Source: an uncultured Bacteroidota bacterium (lineage in GTDB: Bacteria; Bacteroidota; Bacteroidia; Flavobacteriales; Flavobacteriaceae). From it: a DNA stretch of 43,714 nt. The position numbers and the translations under genes are program-made. Of the stretch, positions 1 through 9,903 are shown piece by piece (the stretch's first letter is position 1; each line of letters starts with the position of its first letter). The notes under the pieces are model-generated. The model worked only from the letters and a program-made list of their open reading frames with translations. It was not told the DNA's origin and did no database searches. The stretch covers positions 1 to 43,714 of the forward strand of contig CACDPE010000009.1 in assembly GCA_902554655.1 (NCBI GenBank). The letters run 5' to 3'.

Positions 1-113
1 ATGGTTTTAGAGAAAGAATGTCTACAGCAGAAGGTAGAAAAGTCCTTGCATCAAGAAGAGCTAAAGGAAGAAAAAAATTAACTGTTTCTTGTGAGCCGAG
101 CCATAAAAAATAA
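1..113 (+). CDS. rpmH: 50S ribosomal protein L34 (3' end only)
   Basis: The reading frame beginning at base 3 gives the last 36 residues of ribosomal protein L34, from [13 protein letters not shown] to the basic C-terminus ending EPSHKK and a TAA at 111-113. L34 is a small rRNA-binding protein of the large subunit, about 52 residues long in flavobacteria, so roughly the first 16 residues lie outside the window. A strong hairpin terminator follows directly. The ATG at base 1 is in another frame and is not the start of this gene. Confidence 0.93.
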   Translation, partial: GFRERMSTAEGRKVLASRRAKGRKKLTVSCEPSHKK

Positions 114-130
114 GTTGATAAAAAAAATAT

Positions 131-168
131 AAAAAAAGGTGTTGCTATTATTAGTAACACCTTTTTTT
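131..168 (+). terminator. Rho-independent terminator after rpmH
   Basis: A ten-base-pair stem (GGTGTTGCTA pairing with TAGTAACACC, one G-T pair) closes a TTA loop and is followed by seven T and preceded by a run of A. This is the only textbook intrinsic terminator I could see in the window. The flanking A and T runs could also make it work for the other strand. Confidence 0.9.
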
Positions 169-190
169 GATATATTAATAATCTAAAAAG

Positions 191-3040
191 ATGCCCCTAA
201 GAAAAGACCTAAAAAGTATACTTATTATTGGTTCAGGACCAATTATAATTGGACAAGCATGTGAATTTGATTATTCTGGATCTCAAGCACTTAGATCATT
301 AAAAGAGGATGGTATTGAAACTATTTTAATCAATTCTAATCCTGCAACAATAATGACTGATCCAGTGATGGCTGATCACATTTATTTACTTCCGCTAAAC
401 ACCAAATCCATAAAAAAAATTCTTTCTAAGCATAAAATAGATGCAGTTTTACCAACAATGGGTGGTCAGACAGCTTTGAATTTATGTATAGAGGCCGATG
501 AAAAAGGGATTTGGGAAGAATTTTGTGTTGAAATCATAGGGGTTGATATTGATGCTATCCAAATTACTGAAGACAGAGAAAAATTTAGATTGCTCTTAGA
601 TAAAATTGATATTCCTTATGCTCCTTCTGAAACAGCTTCATCATTTTTAAAAGGTAAAGAAATTGCTCAAGAGTTTGGATTTCCTTTATGTGTTAGACCC
701 TCTTTTACTTTAGGTGGTACAGGTGCGTCTATTGTATATGAAAAAGAAAAATATGATACTCTTCTCAAAAGAGGCTTGGAAGCTTCTCCAATTCATGAAG
801 TCATGATTGATAAGGCACTGATTGGATGGAAGGAATATGAATTAGAGCTGTTAAGAGATAAAAATGATAATGTTGTAATAATTTGTACTATAGAGAATAT
901 GGATCCAATGGGTATCCATACAGGTGATTCAATAACTGTTGCCCCTGCCATGACTCTTTCTGATAACACATATCAAAAAATGAGGGATATGGCTATTAAA
1001 ATGATGAGAAGTATTGGTGATTTTGCTGGTGGATGTAATGTTCAGTTTGCTGTAAGTCCAGATGAAAAAGAAGACATCATTGCTATTGAAATAAATCCCA
1101 GAGTTTCACGATCTTCTGCATTAGCATCAAAAGCCACTGGATATCCTATTGCTAAAATTGCAAGTAAACTGGCAATTGGTTATTCTTTGGATGAATTAGA
1201 TAATCAGATTACAAAATCTACTTCTGCATTGTTTGAACCCACATTGGATTATGTAATTGTTAAAATACCGAGATGGAATTTTGACAAATTTGAAGGATCT
1301 GAAAGAACATTGGGATTACAAATGAAAGCTGTAGGCGAAGTCATGGCAATAGGAAGATCATTTCAAGAAGCATTGCATAAAGCAACTCAATCTTTGGAAA
1401 TTAAAAGAAATGGTTTAGGAGCTGATGGAAAAGGCTACACTGACTATCAAACAATAATAAATAAACTTAAGTATGCTAGTTGGGATAGAGTTTTTGTTGT
1501 TTATGATGCAATTAAAATTGGTATTTCATTAGAAAGAATTCACGAAATTACCAGAATTGACATGTGGTTCTTAAGACAATTTGAAGAATTGTCAATTCTT
1601 GAAGACGAAATTGAAAAATATAATATTGAAAACATTACAAAAGATCTTCTTTTAGAAGCAAAACAAAAAGGTTTTGCTGACAGACAAATTGCTCACATGT
1701 TGGATTGTTTAGAAAGTCAAGTTCACAAAAAAAGAAAAGATTTAAATATAAATAGGGTTTATAAACTTGTTGACACATGTGCTGCTGAGTTCAAGGCTAT
1801 TACTCCTTACTATTATTCTACTTTTGAGCAGGAAATATCCACGTCTGATGGTACAACATATACTCAAAATGAAAGTAAGTCAACTGATCGTGAAAAAGTA
1901 ATTGTTTTAGGATCTGGCCCTAACAGAATTGGTCAAGGTATTGAATTTGATTATTGTTGTGTTCATGGTGTTCTTGCGTCCTCTGAGTGTGGATATGAAA
2001 CTATCATGATAAATTGTAATCCAGAGACGGTATCTACTGACTTTGATGTAGCTGATAAATTATATTTTGAACCTGTTTTTTGGGAACACATATATGATAT
2101 AATTCAACACGAAAAACCTATTGGAGTTATTGTTCAACTTGGGGGGCAAACTGCTTTAAAATTAGCAGAAAAATTAGACAAGTATGGAGTGAAAATAATT
2201 GGAACATCTTTTGAATCTCTTGATCTTGCTGAAGACCGAGGTTCCTTTTCTGAGTTACTGAAAAAAAATAAAATACCATATCCTGAATTTGGAGTTGCAC
2301 AAACAGCTGACGAAGCCTTAAAGTTAGCTGATACTTTGAATTTTCCAATTTTGGTCAGACCATCTTATGTTCTAGGAGGTCAAGGAATGAAAATTGTTAT
2401 AAATAAAGAAGATTTAGAAGCGCATGTGGTGGACTTACTACAAAAAATTCCAAATAATAAATTATTATTAGATCATTATTTGGATGGAGCCATAGAAGCA
2501 GAAGCTGATGCCATTTGTGATGGTGAAAATGTTCAAATTATCGGAATTATGGAGCACATAGAGCCTTGTGGAATTCACTCAGGTGATTCTAATGCAACTC
2601 TACCTCCTTTTAATTTAGGTGATTTTGTAATGCAGCAAATAATTGACCATACCCATAAAATTGCATTAGAGCTTAACACCGTTGGTTTAATTAATATCCA
2701 GTTTGCTGTTAAAGATGATACAGTATTCATTATTGAGGCTAATCCAAGAGCATCCAGAACAGTTCCTTTTATTTCAAAGGCATATAAACAACCATATGTA
2801 AATTTTGCCACTAAAGTTATGCTTGGAAAGAATAAACTCAAAGACTTTAAGTTTGATCCAAAATTAGATGGATTTGCAATCAAACAACCTGTTTTTTCTT
2901 TTAGTAAGTTTCCTAATGTAGATAAAAGTTTAGGACCTGAAATGAAAAGCACGGGTGAGAGTATTCTTTTTATTGATGATTTAAAAGATGATGATTTCTA
3001 TGAAATCTATTCAAGAAGAAAAATGTATTTAACCAAATAA
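191..3040 (+). CDS. carB: Carbamoyl-phosphate synthase large subunit
   Basis: It makes carbamoyl phosphate from glutamine-derived ammonia, bicarbonate and two ATP for pyrimidine and arginine synthesis, working with the small subunit CarA (not in this window). The two homologous halves are clear. The first starts with GSGPIIIGQACEFDYSG near residue 14 and has EINPRVSRSSALASK near 300. The second starts with GSGPNRIGQGIEFDY near 570 and has EANPRASRTVPF near 850. At 949 residues it is about 120 shorter than the E. coli protein and ends at KMYLTK, so the C-terminal MGS-like allosteric domain is absent, as is usual in flavobacteria. It starts with ATG, and no clear TAnnTTTG promoter box was found just upstream. 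Confidence 0.97.
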   Translation: MPLRKDLKSILIIGSGPIIIGQACEFDYSGSQALRSLKEDGIETILINSNPATIMTDPVMADHIYLLPLNTKSIKKILSKHKIDAVLPTMGGQTALNLCIEADEKGIWEEFCVEIIGVDIDAIQITEDREKFRLLLDKIDIPYAPSETASSFLKGKEIAQEFGFPLCVRPSFTLGGTGASIVYEKEKYDTLLKRGLEASPIHEVMIDKALIGWKEYELELLRDKNDNVVIICTIENMDPMGIHTGDSITVAPAMTLSDNTYQKMRDMAIKMMRSIGDFAGGCNVQFAVSPDEKEDIIAIEINPRVSRSSALASKATGYPIAKIASKLAIGYSLDELDNQITKSTSALFEPTLDYVIVKIPRWNFDKFEGSERTLGLQMKAVGEVMAIGRSFQEALHKATQSLEIKRNGLGADGKGYTDYQTIINKLKYASWDRVFVVYDAIKIGISLERIHEITRIDMWFLRQFEELSILEDEIEKYNIENITKDLLLEAKQKGFADRQIAHMLDCLESQVHKKRKDLNINRVYKLVDTCAAEFKAITPYYYSTFEQEISTSDGTTYTQNESKSTDREKVIVLGSGPNRIGQGIEFDYCCVHGVLASSECGYETIMINCNPETVSTDFDVADKLYFEPVFWEHIYDIIQHEKPIGVIVQLGGQTALKLAEKLDKYGVKIIGTSFESLDLAEDRGSFSELLKKNKIPYPEFGVAQTADEALKLADTLNFPILVRPSYVLGGQGMKIVINKEDLEAHVVDLLQKIPNNKLLLDHYLDGAIEAEADAICDGENVQIIGIMEHIEPCGIHSGDSNATLPPFNLGDFVMQQIIDHTHKIALELNTVGLINIQFAVKDDTVFIIEANPRASRTVPFISKAYKQPYVNFATKVMLGKNKLKDFKFDPKLDGFAIKQPVFSFSKFPNVDKSLGPEMKSTGESILFIDDLKDDDFYEIYSRRKMYLTK

Positions 3041-3043
3041 GTT

Positions 3044-4153
3044 TTGGAATCAATAATTTTAATTCTTTTAGTTTTATCGAATATTGGCTTAGTACTTTAT
3101 TTTTTTTCAAAAAGAAATAACAATAACCAATCTGATCTTATTCTTAAGATTTCTAATAACCTTACAAATCAAGTTCAAGATATTAGAAAAGAAATTAGTG
3201 AAAACTCAGAGAAAAGTAGGGTAGAGATTGAATCAAAACTTCAAAATATTAATAAAGAAATTTCTGAATTTCAAATGAGTTCAAAAACTCAAATGCAGAA
3301 ACAATTTTCTGATTCTAATAAAATAATTAAGGAAGTAACAGTAGAATTAGAAAAAATTAAAGGAACTAATGAACAAGTTTTAAGTTTTGCTAATCAGATG
3401 AAAACTCTAGAAAAGATTCTTGGTAATCAAAAGCAAAGAGGAATATTTGGTGAAATTCAGCTTGAAAACTTATTATCTAATGTTTTGCCACCTGAAATAT
3501 TTCAAATGCAGTACTCATTTAAAGATGGTGGTATTGTAGACGCAATAGTAAAAGTAAATGATAATATAATTCCAATTGATGCTAAATTTTCTCTTGATAA
3601 CTATAATAAAATGATAGAAAGCTCAGATGAAAATGAAATAAATCTTTTAGAAAAAAAATTCAAAGAGGATATTAAATCTAGAATTGATGAAACAGCAAAA
3701 TATATTAGGCCTCAAGAAAAAACTTTAGATTATGCATTCATGTTTATACCTGCAGATGGATTATACCAAGATTTATTAAACAGCAGGGTAGGAAGTCTTA
3801 AGATTAGATCCAAAGAATTAGTTTCGTATGCATACCAAAAAAAGGTTATGATTGTTTCACCAATGAGTTTATTTCCTATGCTTCAAATTACTATGAAAGC
3901 TCTTAATAATTTAAAATTTGAAAAATCAATTGAACTTGTTATTAAGAATGTTCAAAATTTGTCAGATCATCTAATAACTTATCAAACATATCACAATAAA
4001 CTTGGAAATACGTTGAACACTGTTGTTAACCATTACAATAGAGCCTCAGATGAATTCAAAAAAATTGATAAAGATGTTATGAAGATTTCTGAAGGAAAAT
4101 TTAATATTGATTTTCAAAAACAATTGATAGATAAGACTAGAGATAATGATTAG
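3044..4153 (+). CDS. rmuC: RmuC family DNA recombination protein
   Basis: It belongs to the RmuC family, membrane-anchored coiled-coil proteins with a nuclease-like fold that limit inversions at short inverted repeats in E. coli. One N-terminal membrane segment (about residues 4-21) is followed by a long Lys/Glu/Gln-rich coiled coil (about 30-125). The conserved domain begins near KQRGIFGEIQLENLL and contains VDAIVKVNDNIIPIDAKFSLDNY and the FMFIPADGLYQ block. The start is a TTG three bases after the carB stop; no in-frame ATG precedes the membrane segment. Its 3' end overlaps the converging DUF6580 gene by 4 bp. The 369-residue length is a little short for the family. The enzymatic activity of this group is not well established. 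Confidence 0.85.
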   Translation: MESIILILLVLSNIGLVLYFFSKRNNNNQSDLILKISNNLTNQVQDIRKEISENSEKSRVEIESKLQNINKEISEFQMSSKTQMQKQFSDSNKIIKEVTVELEKIKGTNEQVLSFANQMKTLEKILGNQKQRGIFGEIQLENLLSNVLPPEIFQMQYSFKDGGIVDAIVKVNDNIIPIDAKFSLDNYNKMIESSDENEINLLEKKFKEDIKSRIDETAKYIRPQEKTLDYAFMFIPADGLYQDLLNSRVGSLKIRSKELVSYAYQKKVMIVSPMSLFPMLQITMKALNNLKFEKSIELVIKNVQNLSDHLITYQTYHNKLGNTLNTVVNHYNRASDEFKKIDKDVMKISEGKFNIDFQKQLIDKTRDND

Positions 4154-4632
4154 TCTGCAATAACAATTTTCTTATTCAATGCATATCTCAAACTATATTT
4201 CATTGCATAGCTATAAAATAAATCACCCATAATTGTGTAAACAAAAAATGGAAGAGCCATGTAATAGCAAAGAATGAAGCCTTCAACAGTTTTTGGATAT
4301 CCAAGTATCCAAACTCCAAAATTTGATACAATAAAAAAAGTAGTACTTGAGAGTAGAATGGAGTAATTATTTATTTTTTGAAATTTAAATCCGATAAAGG
4401 TTATAGCAATAAAACTAAGGTAAACAAAAAGGTTTACCATGGATAAGCCTAAAATCAAATCAGACATAAATAAGCCAAGAATTGGTATTAAATAAGTTAA
4501 AATTTTGTTCTTAAAATGTATTGTTGAGAATAAAGCTATGGCAGTTATTGGAGTAAAATTTGGTGGATGAGGAATTAACCTAGATAAAATAGCAATTACA
4601 ATAAGTATTATAATAAAATTCAATTTCTTCAT
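4150..4632 (-). CDS. DUF6580-like integral membrane protein
   Basis: This is a 160-residue hydrophobic protein with about four to five membrane segments. The N-terminal half carries the pattern LSRLIPHPPNFTPITAIALF, typical of small membrane proteins annotated as DUF6580, which resemble the substrate-binding S components of ECF vitamin transporters. The substrate is unknown. It begins with ATG two bases after the end of purB's stop codon region (one-base gap), so it is probably co-transcribed with purB. Its stop codon lies inside the last codons of the converging rmuC. A transport role is inferred from fold resemblance only. Confidence 0.7.
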   Translation of the reverse strand: MKKLNFIIILIVIAILSRLIPHPPNFTPITAIALFSTIHFKNKILTYLIPILGLFMSDLILGLSMVNLFVYLSFIAITFIGFKFQKINNYSILLSSTTFFIVSNFGVWILGYPKTVEGFILCYYMALPFFVYTIMGDLFYSYAMKYSLRYALNKKIVIAD

Positions 4633-4633
4633 A

Positions 4634-5971
4634 TTAATAACCTGTATAGTTAAAAGGTGTAATTGAAAGTAATTCTTTTTTTACATTTTCAGATATATCT
4701 AATTGAAATATGAAATCAATAAAAACCTTTTCATCAATTTTAGCATTTTTTCTTGTTAAATCTTTAAGCAACTCATATGGTTTACCAAAACCTTCTCGTC
4801 TTAAAATTGTTTGAATTGCTTCAGAAATTACAATCCAATTTTTTTCCAAGTCTTTAGTTATTTTTTGTTTATTAACAACTAATTTATTTAAACCTTTTAT
4901 GGTAGATTTAATTCCAATGATGGTATGACTAATTGGTACACCTACATTTCTTAAAACAGTACTATCAGTTAAATCTCTTTGCAGCCTAGAAACAGGAAGT
5001 TTTGAAGATAAAAATTCAAAAATTGCATTAGCATAACTTATATTACCTTCACTGTTTTCAAAATCAATTGGATTAACTTTGTGTGGCATAGCAGATGAAC
5101 CAACTTCATTTTTAATAATTTTTTGTTGAAAGTAATCCATAGAAATATATTGCCATAAATCTTTATTTAGATCTAGAATTATGGTGTTTATTCTTTTGAA
5201 ATTATCAAATAATCTAGCCAAATTATCATAGTGTTCAATCTGAGTTGTTGGGTATGATAGTTTTAAATTTAGTTTTTTAGCAAAATTATTAGAGAAATTA
5301 ACCCAATCTATTTTAGGAAAGGCAACTTTATGAGCATTCATATTTCCAGTAGCACCACCAAATTTACATGATATAGGTATTGTTTTTATAACATTAAATT
5401 GTTCTACAATTCTAGATTTAAAAACATTTATTTCTTTACCTAATCTGGTTGGACTCGCTGGTTGTCCGTGTGTCCTTGCTAACATTGCTATACCGCTATA
5501 ATCCTTTACTTTAATTGATAGTTCATTTATCAAATCTTCAATTATTAAGTAGTAAGAAGGTAAAAAGTCTTTAATTGATAATGGAATTGCAGTATTATTA
5601 ACATCTTGAGAAGTTAGCCCAAAATGAATATATTCACTATAATTTTTAAAACCAAGATCATTAAATTTTTCTTTAAGAAAGTATTCTACTGCTTTAACAT
5701 CATGGTTTGTCGTTTTTTCAATCTTCTTTATCTCGATTGCATCATCATCTGAGAATTTCTCATAAATATTTTTTATTAATTTATTATCACTGGATTTCCA
5801 ATTACTTAAGGCTGGTATTTCAACTTCAGTTAATGAAATGAAATACTCAATCTCAACTAAAACTCTATATCTAATCAATGCTTTTTCTGAGAAAAAATTT
5901 GATAAATTTTTAGTTTTTGATGAGTATCTTCCATCAATTGGTGAAATGGCATTTAAAGATTTTTTGGACAT
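4634..5971 (-). CDS. purB: Adenylosuccinate lyase
   Basis: It catalyses two beta-eliminations in purine synthesis: SAICAR to AICAR plus fumarate, and adenylosuccinate to AMP plus fumarate. It is a member of the fumarase/aspartase superfamily. The signature loop GSSAMPHKVNPIDFEN is present near residue 291, with the catalytic-base region LTSQDVNNTA near 118 and ARTHGQPASPT near 165. At 445 residues it is close to the E. coli-type enzyme (456). ATG start; a TATCTTTGC promoter box lies 11 bases upstream. The downstream DUF6580 gene follows after one base. Confidence 0.96.
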   Translation of the reverse strand: MSKKSLNAISPIDGRYSSKTKNLSNFFSEKALIRYRVLVEIEYFISLTEVEIPALSNWKSSDNKLIKNIYEKFSDDDAIEIKKIEKTTNHDVKAVEYFLKEKFNDLGFKNYSEYIHFGLTSQDVNNTAIPLSIKDFLPSYYLIIEDLINELSIKVKDYSGIAMLARTHGQPASPTRLGKEINVFKSRIVEQFNVIKTIPISCKFGGATGNMNAHKVAFPKIDWVNFSNNFAKKLNLKLSYPTTQIEHYDNLARLFDNFKRINTIILDLNKDLWQYISMDYFQQKIIKNEVGSSAMPHKVNPIDFENSEGNISYANAIFEFLSSKLPVSRLQRDLTDSTVLRNVGVPISHTIIGIKSTIKGLNKLVVNKQKITKDLEKNWIVISEAIQTILRREGFGKPYELLKDLTRKNAKIDEKVFIDFIFQLDISENVKKELLSITPFNYTGY

Positions 5972-5982
5972 AAATTGAGATG

Positions 5983-5990
5983 CAAAGATA
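5983..5990 (-). promoter_or_regulatory. -7 promoter box of purB
   Basis: On the minus strand the sequence reads TATCTTTGC, matching the Bacteroidota -7 consensus TAnnTTTG, 11 bases before the purB ATG. No convincing -33 TTG is seen at the right distance. The predicted leader is only a few bases. Confidence 0.55.
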
Positions 5991-6008
5991 AGTATTTATA
6001 TAGAAGTA

Positions 6009-6770
6009 TTATTTTCTGTTAAGAAGTTTATATTCTTCATAGCATTGGCTAATTGCTTCTAGAATTTGAAGATCATTTGCAGAAAGAATAAAACTTTCTG
6101 AGTAGCTACAGTTTCTCAAAATTTCATCGAGATCAATTTTTTCTACCTGGAGAAGTTCGACAAGAGTTTCTCTATCAAACTTAGAGCTAAGAAGTTCTCT
6201 GATTCTAAAATCTTCTTTCATTAGTTTTAATTTTCTAAACTGTTTAGGTTTTTTACCAAAAAGATTGTAAAGGAAGTCCAAAGGATTAAAAATTGCACCA
6301 AAAACTTTTGAAATAGCTCCAGGATTTTTTGATCCAGCTTCGTAACCCCTTGAGGGTAATCCAGGTATATTATATCTGTATGATTTACTTATCGGGACAT
6401 TTTTTGCATCTATTTCTAGATATCCAGTCAGTTGATAAGGAGAAACAATAACTTCTTCTAGGGCATATGCAAGTTCAGTCAATCTAATCTTGGAATTTTT
6501 AAATTTTATTAGGTCATTAGTAACTCTGATCTTAATGGATTTAAAACCTAGATAAGAAAAATATAAAGTATCATTAACCTCTGCGTCTATTTCAAAACTT
6601 CCTGACTTGTCTGTTATAACACCTACTACCTTATTTAAATTTATGATATGAGCATTAGAAATCGGTTTTGAATCTGCATCATTTTCAACAATACCAACAA
6701 CTTTTTCTTGAGAAAAACTCATTACAGATAATAAAATAAAAAATAAAATTTTAAGAAAGTTTAATTTCAC
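6009..6770 (-). CDS. Secreted protein with carboxypeptidase-like regulatory domain
   Basis: This 253-residue protein has an N-terminal signal peptide (KILFFILLSVMSFS followed by QE). A beta-sandwich domain with VVGIVENDADSKPISNAHI, GVITDKSGSFEIDA and LYFSYLGFKSIKI matches the CarboxypepD_reg-like repeat also found at the front of TonB-dependent receptors. The rest (about 115-253) is charged and has no family I can name; no receptor barrel follows, so this is not a TonB receptor. The start is GTG at 6768-6770. It is likely periplasmic or outer-membrane associated. It sits between rdgB and purB on the same strand, but with gaps of about 40 bp. Function unknown. Confidence 0.72.
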   Translation of the reverse strand: MKLNFLKILFFILLSVMSFSQEKVVGIVENDADSKPISNAHIINLNKVVGVITDKSGSFEIDAEVNDTLYFSYLGFKSIKIRVTNDLIKFKNSKIRLTELAYALEEVIVSPYQLTGYLEIDAKNVPISKSYRYNIPGLPSRGYEAGSKNPGAISKVFGAIFNPLDFLYNLFGKKPKQFRKLKLMKEDFRIRELLSSKFDRETLVELLQVEKIDLDEILRNCSYSESFILSANDLQILEAISQCYEEYKLLNRK

Positions 6771-6810
6771 TGCAGTAAACTTACATCAAAATATATTTTT
6801 CTAGAAAAAA

Positions 6811-7392
6811 TCAATAATAAACTTTTCCTAAAAATGATATTAATTTATTGATTGCAATTGATCTATGACTTATTTTATTTTTCTGAGCTAAACTCATTTC
6901 TGCGAATGTCTTGTTATAATTTTCAGGTATGAAGATAGGATCATAACCAAATCCTTTATTTCCAACAGGTTTATGTGCTATCTTACCATTGATTATACCT
7001 TCAAATAATTTTAATTCTCCATTTAAATTTAGAGATATAACAGTTTTAAATCTTGCCTTTCTATTATTTTCATCACGAAGATTAGTTAACACTTTATTTA
7101 TATTTTTATTAGAATCTCTATCCAAACCTGAAAATCTAGCAGATTTTACACCAGGCAAATTATTTAGAGCTTTTATTTCAAGACCAGTATCATCAGCAAA
7201 TACATTAGTTTTAAATTTTTCATAGATAAAATTAGACTTGAAAATTGCATTTCCCTCAATTGTTTCTTCATTTTCTGGAATATCATCAAAAAAATTTAAG
7301 TCATTTAGACTAATAATTTTAAAATTTGGTGGCAGTATTTTTCTTACTTCACTAACTTTATTTTCGTTATGGCTTGCGAAAACTAATTCCAT
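6811..7392 (-). CDS. rdgB: dITP/XTP pyrophosphatase (HAM1 family)
   Basis: It hydrolyses non-canonical purine nucleoside triphosphates (dITP, XTP, ITP) to monophosphates, keeping deaminated bases out of DNA and RNA. Family motifs are all present: FASHNENKVSEV at residues 5-16, FADDTGLEI with the catalytic Asp pair at 67-68, GVKSARFSG at 81-89, and GNKGFGYDPIFIPE followed by SHRSIAI near the C-terminus. The length of 193 residues is normal. It starts with ATG and is divergent from priA, 42 bp away. Confidence 0.95.
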   Translation of the reverse strand: MELVFASHNENKVSEVRKILPPNFKIISLNDLNFFDDIPENEETIEGNAIFKSNFIYEKFKTNVFADDTGLEIKALNNLPGVKSARFSGLDRDSNKNINKVLTNLRDENNRKARFKTVISLNLNGELKLFEGIINGKIAHKPVGNKGFGYDPIFIPENYNKTFAEMSLAQKNKISHRSIAINKLISFLGKVYY

Positions 7393-7434
7393 AATTTTTT
7401 AATGTTTAAATTGTAAAGTTATAAAAAGTCTATT

Positions 7435-9843
7435 TTGAATTATCCTTATGTTATTGAAGTTGTTATTCCACTTCCAATTGAAAATACATTTGATTATTTA
7501 GTCTCTGAATCTGAATTTGAATTAATTTCAGTAGGGTGTCGGGTAGTTGTTAGTTTTGGTAGTAAAAAACTTTATACTGGTATTGTTCTTAGTAAATCAA
7601 AAAATGTAAATATTGATTTCAATCTTAAAGAAATTAAATTCATTGTTGATCAAATTCCTTGTGTTGGAGTTTCTCAAATTAATTTTTATAAGTGGATAAG
7701 TAATTATTACATGTGTCCTATAGGGACTGTTTTTGATGCTGCTCTTCCAAAATCATTACTGATTAAGAGTGAAACAGTAGTCAAGGTAAAAAATGATAAT
7801 TCAATAGATAATTTAACGGAAAAATCTATTCATTTACTAGCAGTTATAAATCAACATGAAGAAATTCTCGTGAAGGACTTATCTCGGATTTTTGATAATT
7901 CAATTTTAAATAATGTAAATGAATTAATACATAAAGATATTATAGAGATTAAGCAGGAAGTCTATAGTACTTATATTGAAAAATATCAGATATTCTACTC
8001 CTTAAATTGTAAAATAAAATTGGAATCAATAAGTCTAAGATCCAATAAGCAGAAAGAACTTATTGATTTTTTTCTAAAAAATAATCAAGAACAATATATC
8101 TCAAAATCAACAATTTTAGATTCCTTAAAAATTTCATCAAGTGTTATTGAAAGTTTAGTTAAGAAAGAATTACTAATTAAAAATAAGCTTAAAGTTGATA
8201 GGTTAAAATCTGAATTTGAAATAAAAGAAAAAAAAATTAATCTATCCCAAGCTCAGCTCAATGCTTATGATAAGATTAAAAGTAATTTTCAAGAGACAAA
8301 TGTTGTTAATTTAATGGGTGTTACCTCATCTGGTAAAACTGAAGTTTACATTTCTTTAGTAAAAGAATATTTGAAAGATGGAAAAAGTGTACTTTTTCTC
8401 GTCCCTGAAATTGCTTTAACTACACAACTTGTATTCAGATTTAAAGAATATTTTAGTTCTGAATTAATAGTTTATCATTCTTCTATTTCATCTAATGTTA
8501 GGTATGAAATATGGAATGAATTAAATTCCAATAAATCACCAAAAATTATATTAGGTGTGCGTTCATCAATTTTTTTACCTCATAAAAATTTAAGTTTAAT
8601 TATTGTCGATGAAGAACACGAAAATTCTTATAAACAGTTCGAACCTAATCCAAGATATAATGCAAGAGATTGTGCAATATATCTTGCTAAATTTTTAAAT
8701 ATTAATTGTCTTTTAGGATCTGCAACCCCAAGTTTAGAAACATATTACCATTCAATTAGTAATAAATTTTCATTAGTAAAACTTAATGAAAGATATGGAA
8801 ATTTTTCTCCTCCTAAAATTGAATTAATTGAACCATCTAAATCTGATAAAAGTATATTTTCAAGTGAATTGCTTAAACATATTGAAAATACATTAAGCTC
8901 TGATAATCAGGTAATCTTATTTAGAAATCGCAGAGGTTATTCAACTTATTTAAAATGTTCTGCTTGTAATCATGTTAATATCTGTCCAAATTGTGATGTT
9001 AGTTTGACTTATCACTTAAAGGACAACTTGGAAAAATGTCATTATTGTGGTTTTTCTAGACTGATGTCAATCAATTGTAATTCATGTTCGCTTCCTGCAA
9101 TGAAGAAATGCGGTGTAGGTACTCAGACTCTTGAAAGTGAATTTTCTAAGCTCTTTCCCAACGTAAAACTTGCAAGATTTGATTATGATACAACTCGATC
9201 TAAAAAAAATCTAAAAAAAATTATTAATGATTTTCAAGAGAAAAAATTTCAAGTTTTAATTGGAACTCAAATGATTGCGAAGGGATTGAATTTTAGTAAT
9301 GTTGATTTAGTTGGAGTAATTGAATCTGATTTTCTTTTAAATTATCCAGATTATAGATCACATGAAAAATATTTTCAGTTAATAAAACAAGTTTCAGGAA
9401 GAGCTGGAAGATCATTGTCCAGGGGAAAAGTAGTTATTCAAACCAATTATAAAAATCATTACATTCATCAAAGAATCATTGATAATAATTATCAGGACTT
9501 TTATAATTTTCAATTGAATCAGAGGAAAGAATTTAATTACCCTCCATTTTCAAAACTCATTAAGATCTCTATAAAATCAAAAAAAATAGAAATTTTAAAC
9601 ATTTCATCTGATTGGTTATACAGTGCTATTAAAAATATGATTGATTTTCAAATTTTGGGTCCAGAATTTCCAATTGTTAGTAGAATAAATAATTTATACA
9701 TTAAAAATATTCTCATTAAAATTGATGATTTTTCTTATTTAAATTATACCAAAAATAACTTGTCAAAACTTATAAAACGTTTTGCTAAATATCCTGAATT
9801 TAAATCTGTTAAATTATCTGTAGATATCGATCCTTATAATTAA
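7435..9843 (+). CDS. priA: Primosomal replication-restart helicase PriA
   Basis: PriA recognises abandoned replication forks and reloads the replisome, with 3'-5' helicase activity. The N-terminal DNA-binding domain begins VIEVVIPLPIENTFDYLV. The helicase core has Walker A GVTSSGKT at 295-302, Walker B DEEH near 392, and motifs GSATPS and QVSGRAGR. The zinc-binding region between about 507 and 560 holds four CxxC pairs (CSAC, CPNC, CHYC, CNSC). The start is TTG at 7435: an in-frame stop lies just upstream and the first internal ATG would remove much of the DNA-binding domain. The length of 802 residues is normal. Confidence 0.96.
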   Translation: MNYPYVIEVVIPLPIENTFDYLVSESEFELISVGCRVVVSFGSKKLYTGIVLSKSKNVNIDFNLKEIKFIVDQIPCVGVSQINFYKWISNYYMCPIGTVFDAALPKSLLIKSETVVKVKNDNSIDNLTEKSIHLLAVINQHEEILVKDLSRIFDNSILNNVNELIHKDIIEIKQEVYSTYIEKYQIFYSLNCKIKLESISLRSNKQKELIDFFLKNNQEQYISKSTILDSLKISSSVIESLVKKELLIKNKLKVDRLKSEFEIKEKKINLSQAQLNAYDKIKSNFQETNVVNLMGVTSSGKTEVYISLVKEYLKDGKSVLFLVPEIALTTQLVFRFKEYFSSELIVYHSSISSNVRYEIWNELNSNKSPKIILGVRSSIFLPHKNLSLIIVDEEHENSYKQFEPNPRYNARDCAIYLAKFLNINCLLGSATPSLETYYHSISNKFSLVKLNERYGNFSPPKIELIEPSKSDKSIFSSELLKHIENTLSSDNQVILFRNRRGYSTYLKCSACNHVNICPNCDVSLTYHLKDNLEKCHYCGFSRLMSINCNSCSLPAMKKCGVGTQTLESEFSKLFPNVKLARFDYDTTRSKKNLKKIINDFQEKKFQVLIGTQMIAKGLNFSNVDLVGVIESDFLLNYPDYRSHEKYFQLIKQVSGRAGRSLSRGKVVIQTNYKNHYIHQRIIDNNYQDFYNFQLNQRKEFNYPPFSKLIKISIKSKKIEILNISSDWLYSAIKNMIDFQILGPEFPIVSRINNLYIKNILIKIDDFSYLNYTKNNLSKLIKRFAKYPEFKSVKLSVDIDPYN

Positions 9844-9855
9844 ATATAAATTTAT

Positions 9856-9887
9856 TTTGTAAGTAATGATATAAAAACTATTTTTGC
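9856..9887 (+). promoter_or_regulatory. Promoter of rpsF-rpsR-rplI
   Basis: A TTTG at 9856-9859 is separated by exactly 19 bases from TATTTTTGC at 9879-9887, an excellent match to the Bacteroidota sigma-ABfr promoter (-33 TTTG, -7 TAnnTTTGC). The rpsF ATG is 17 bases further on, leaving a short leader of about ten bases. Confidence 0.8.
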
Positions 9888-9903
9888 CCGACAAATTTAA
9901 TTT

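Noticed and set aside
1-81. ATG-started frame of 26 codons at the window edge
   Set aside because: The L34 frame (from base 3) covers the same bases with a clear ribosomal-protein match; the ATG is out of frame.
2127-2952. Two minus-strand frames inside carB
   Set aside because: They lie wholly within a strongly conserved gene in another frame, show no domain and reflect codon-composition shadowing.
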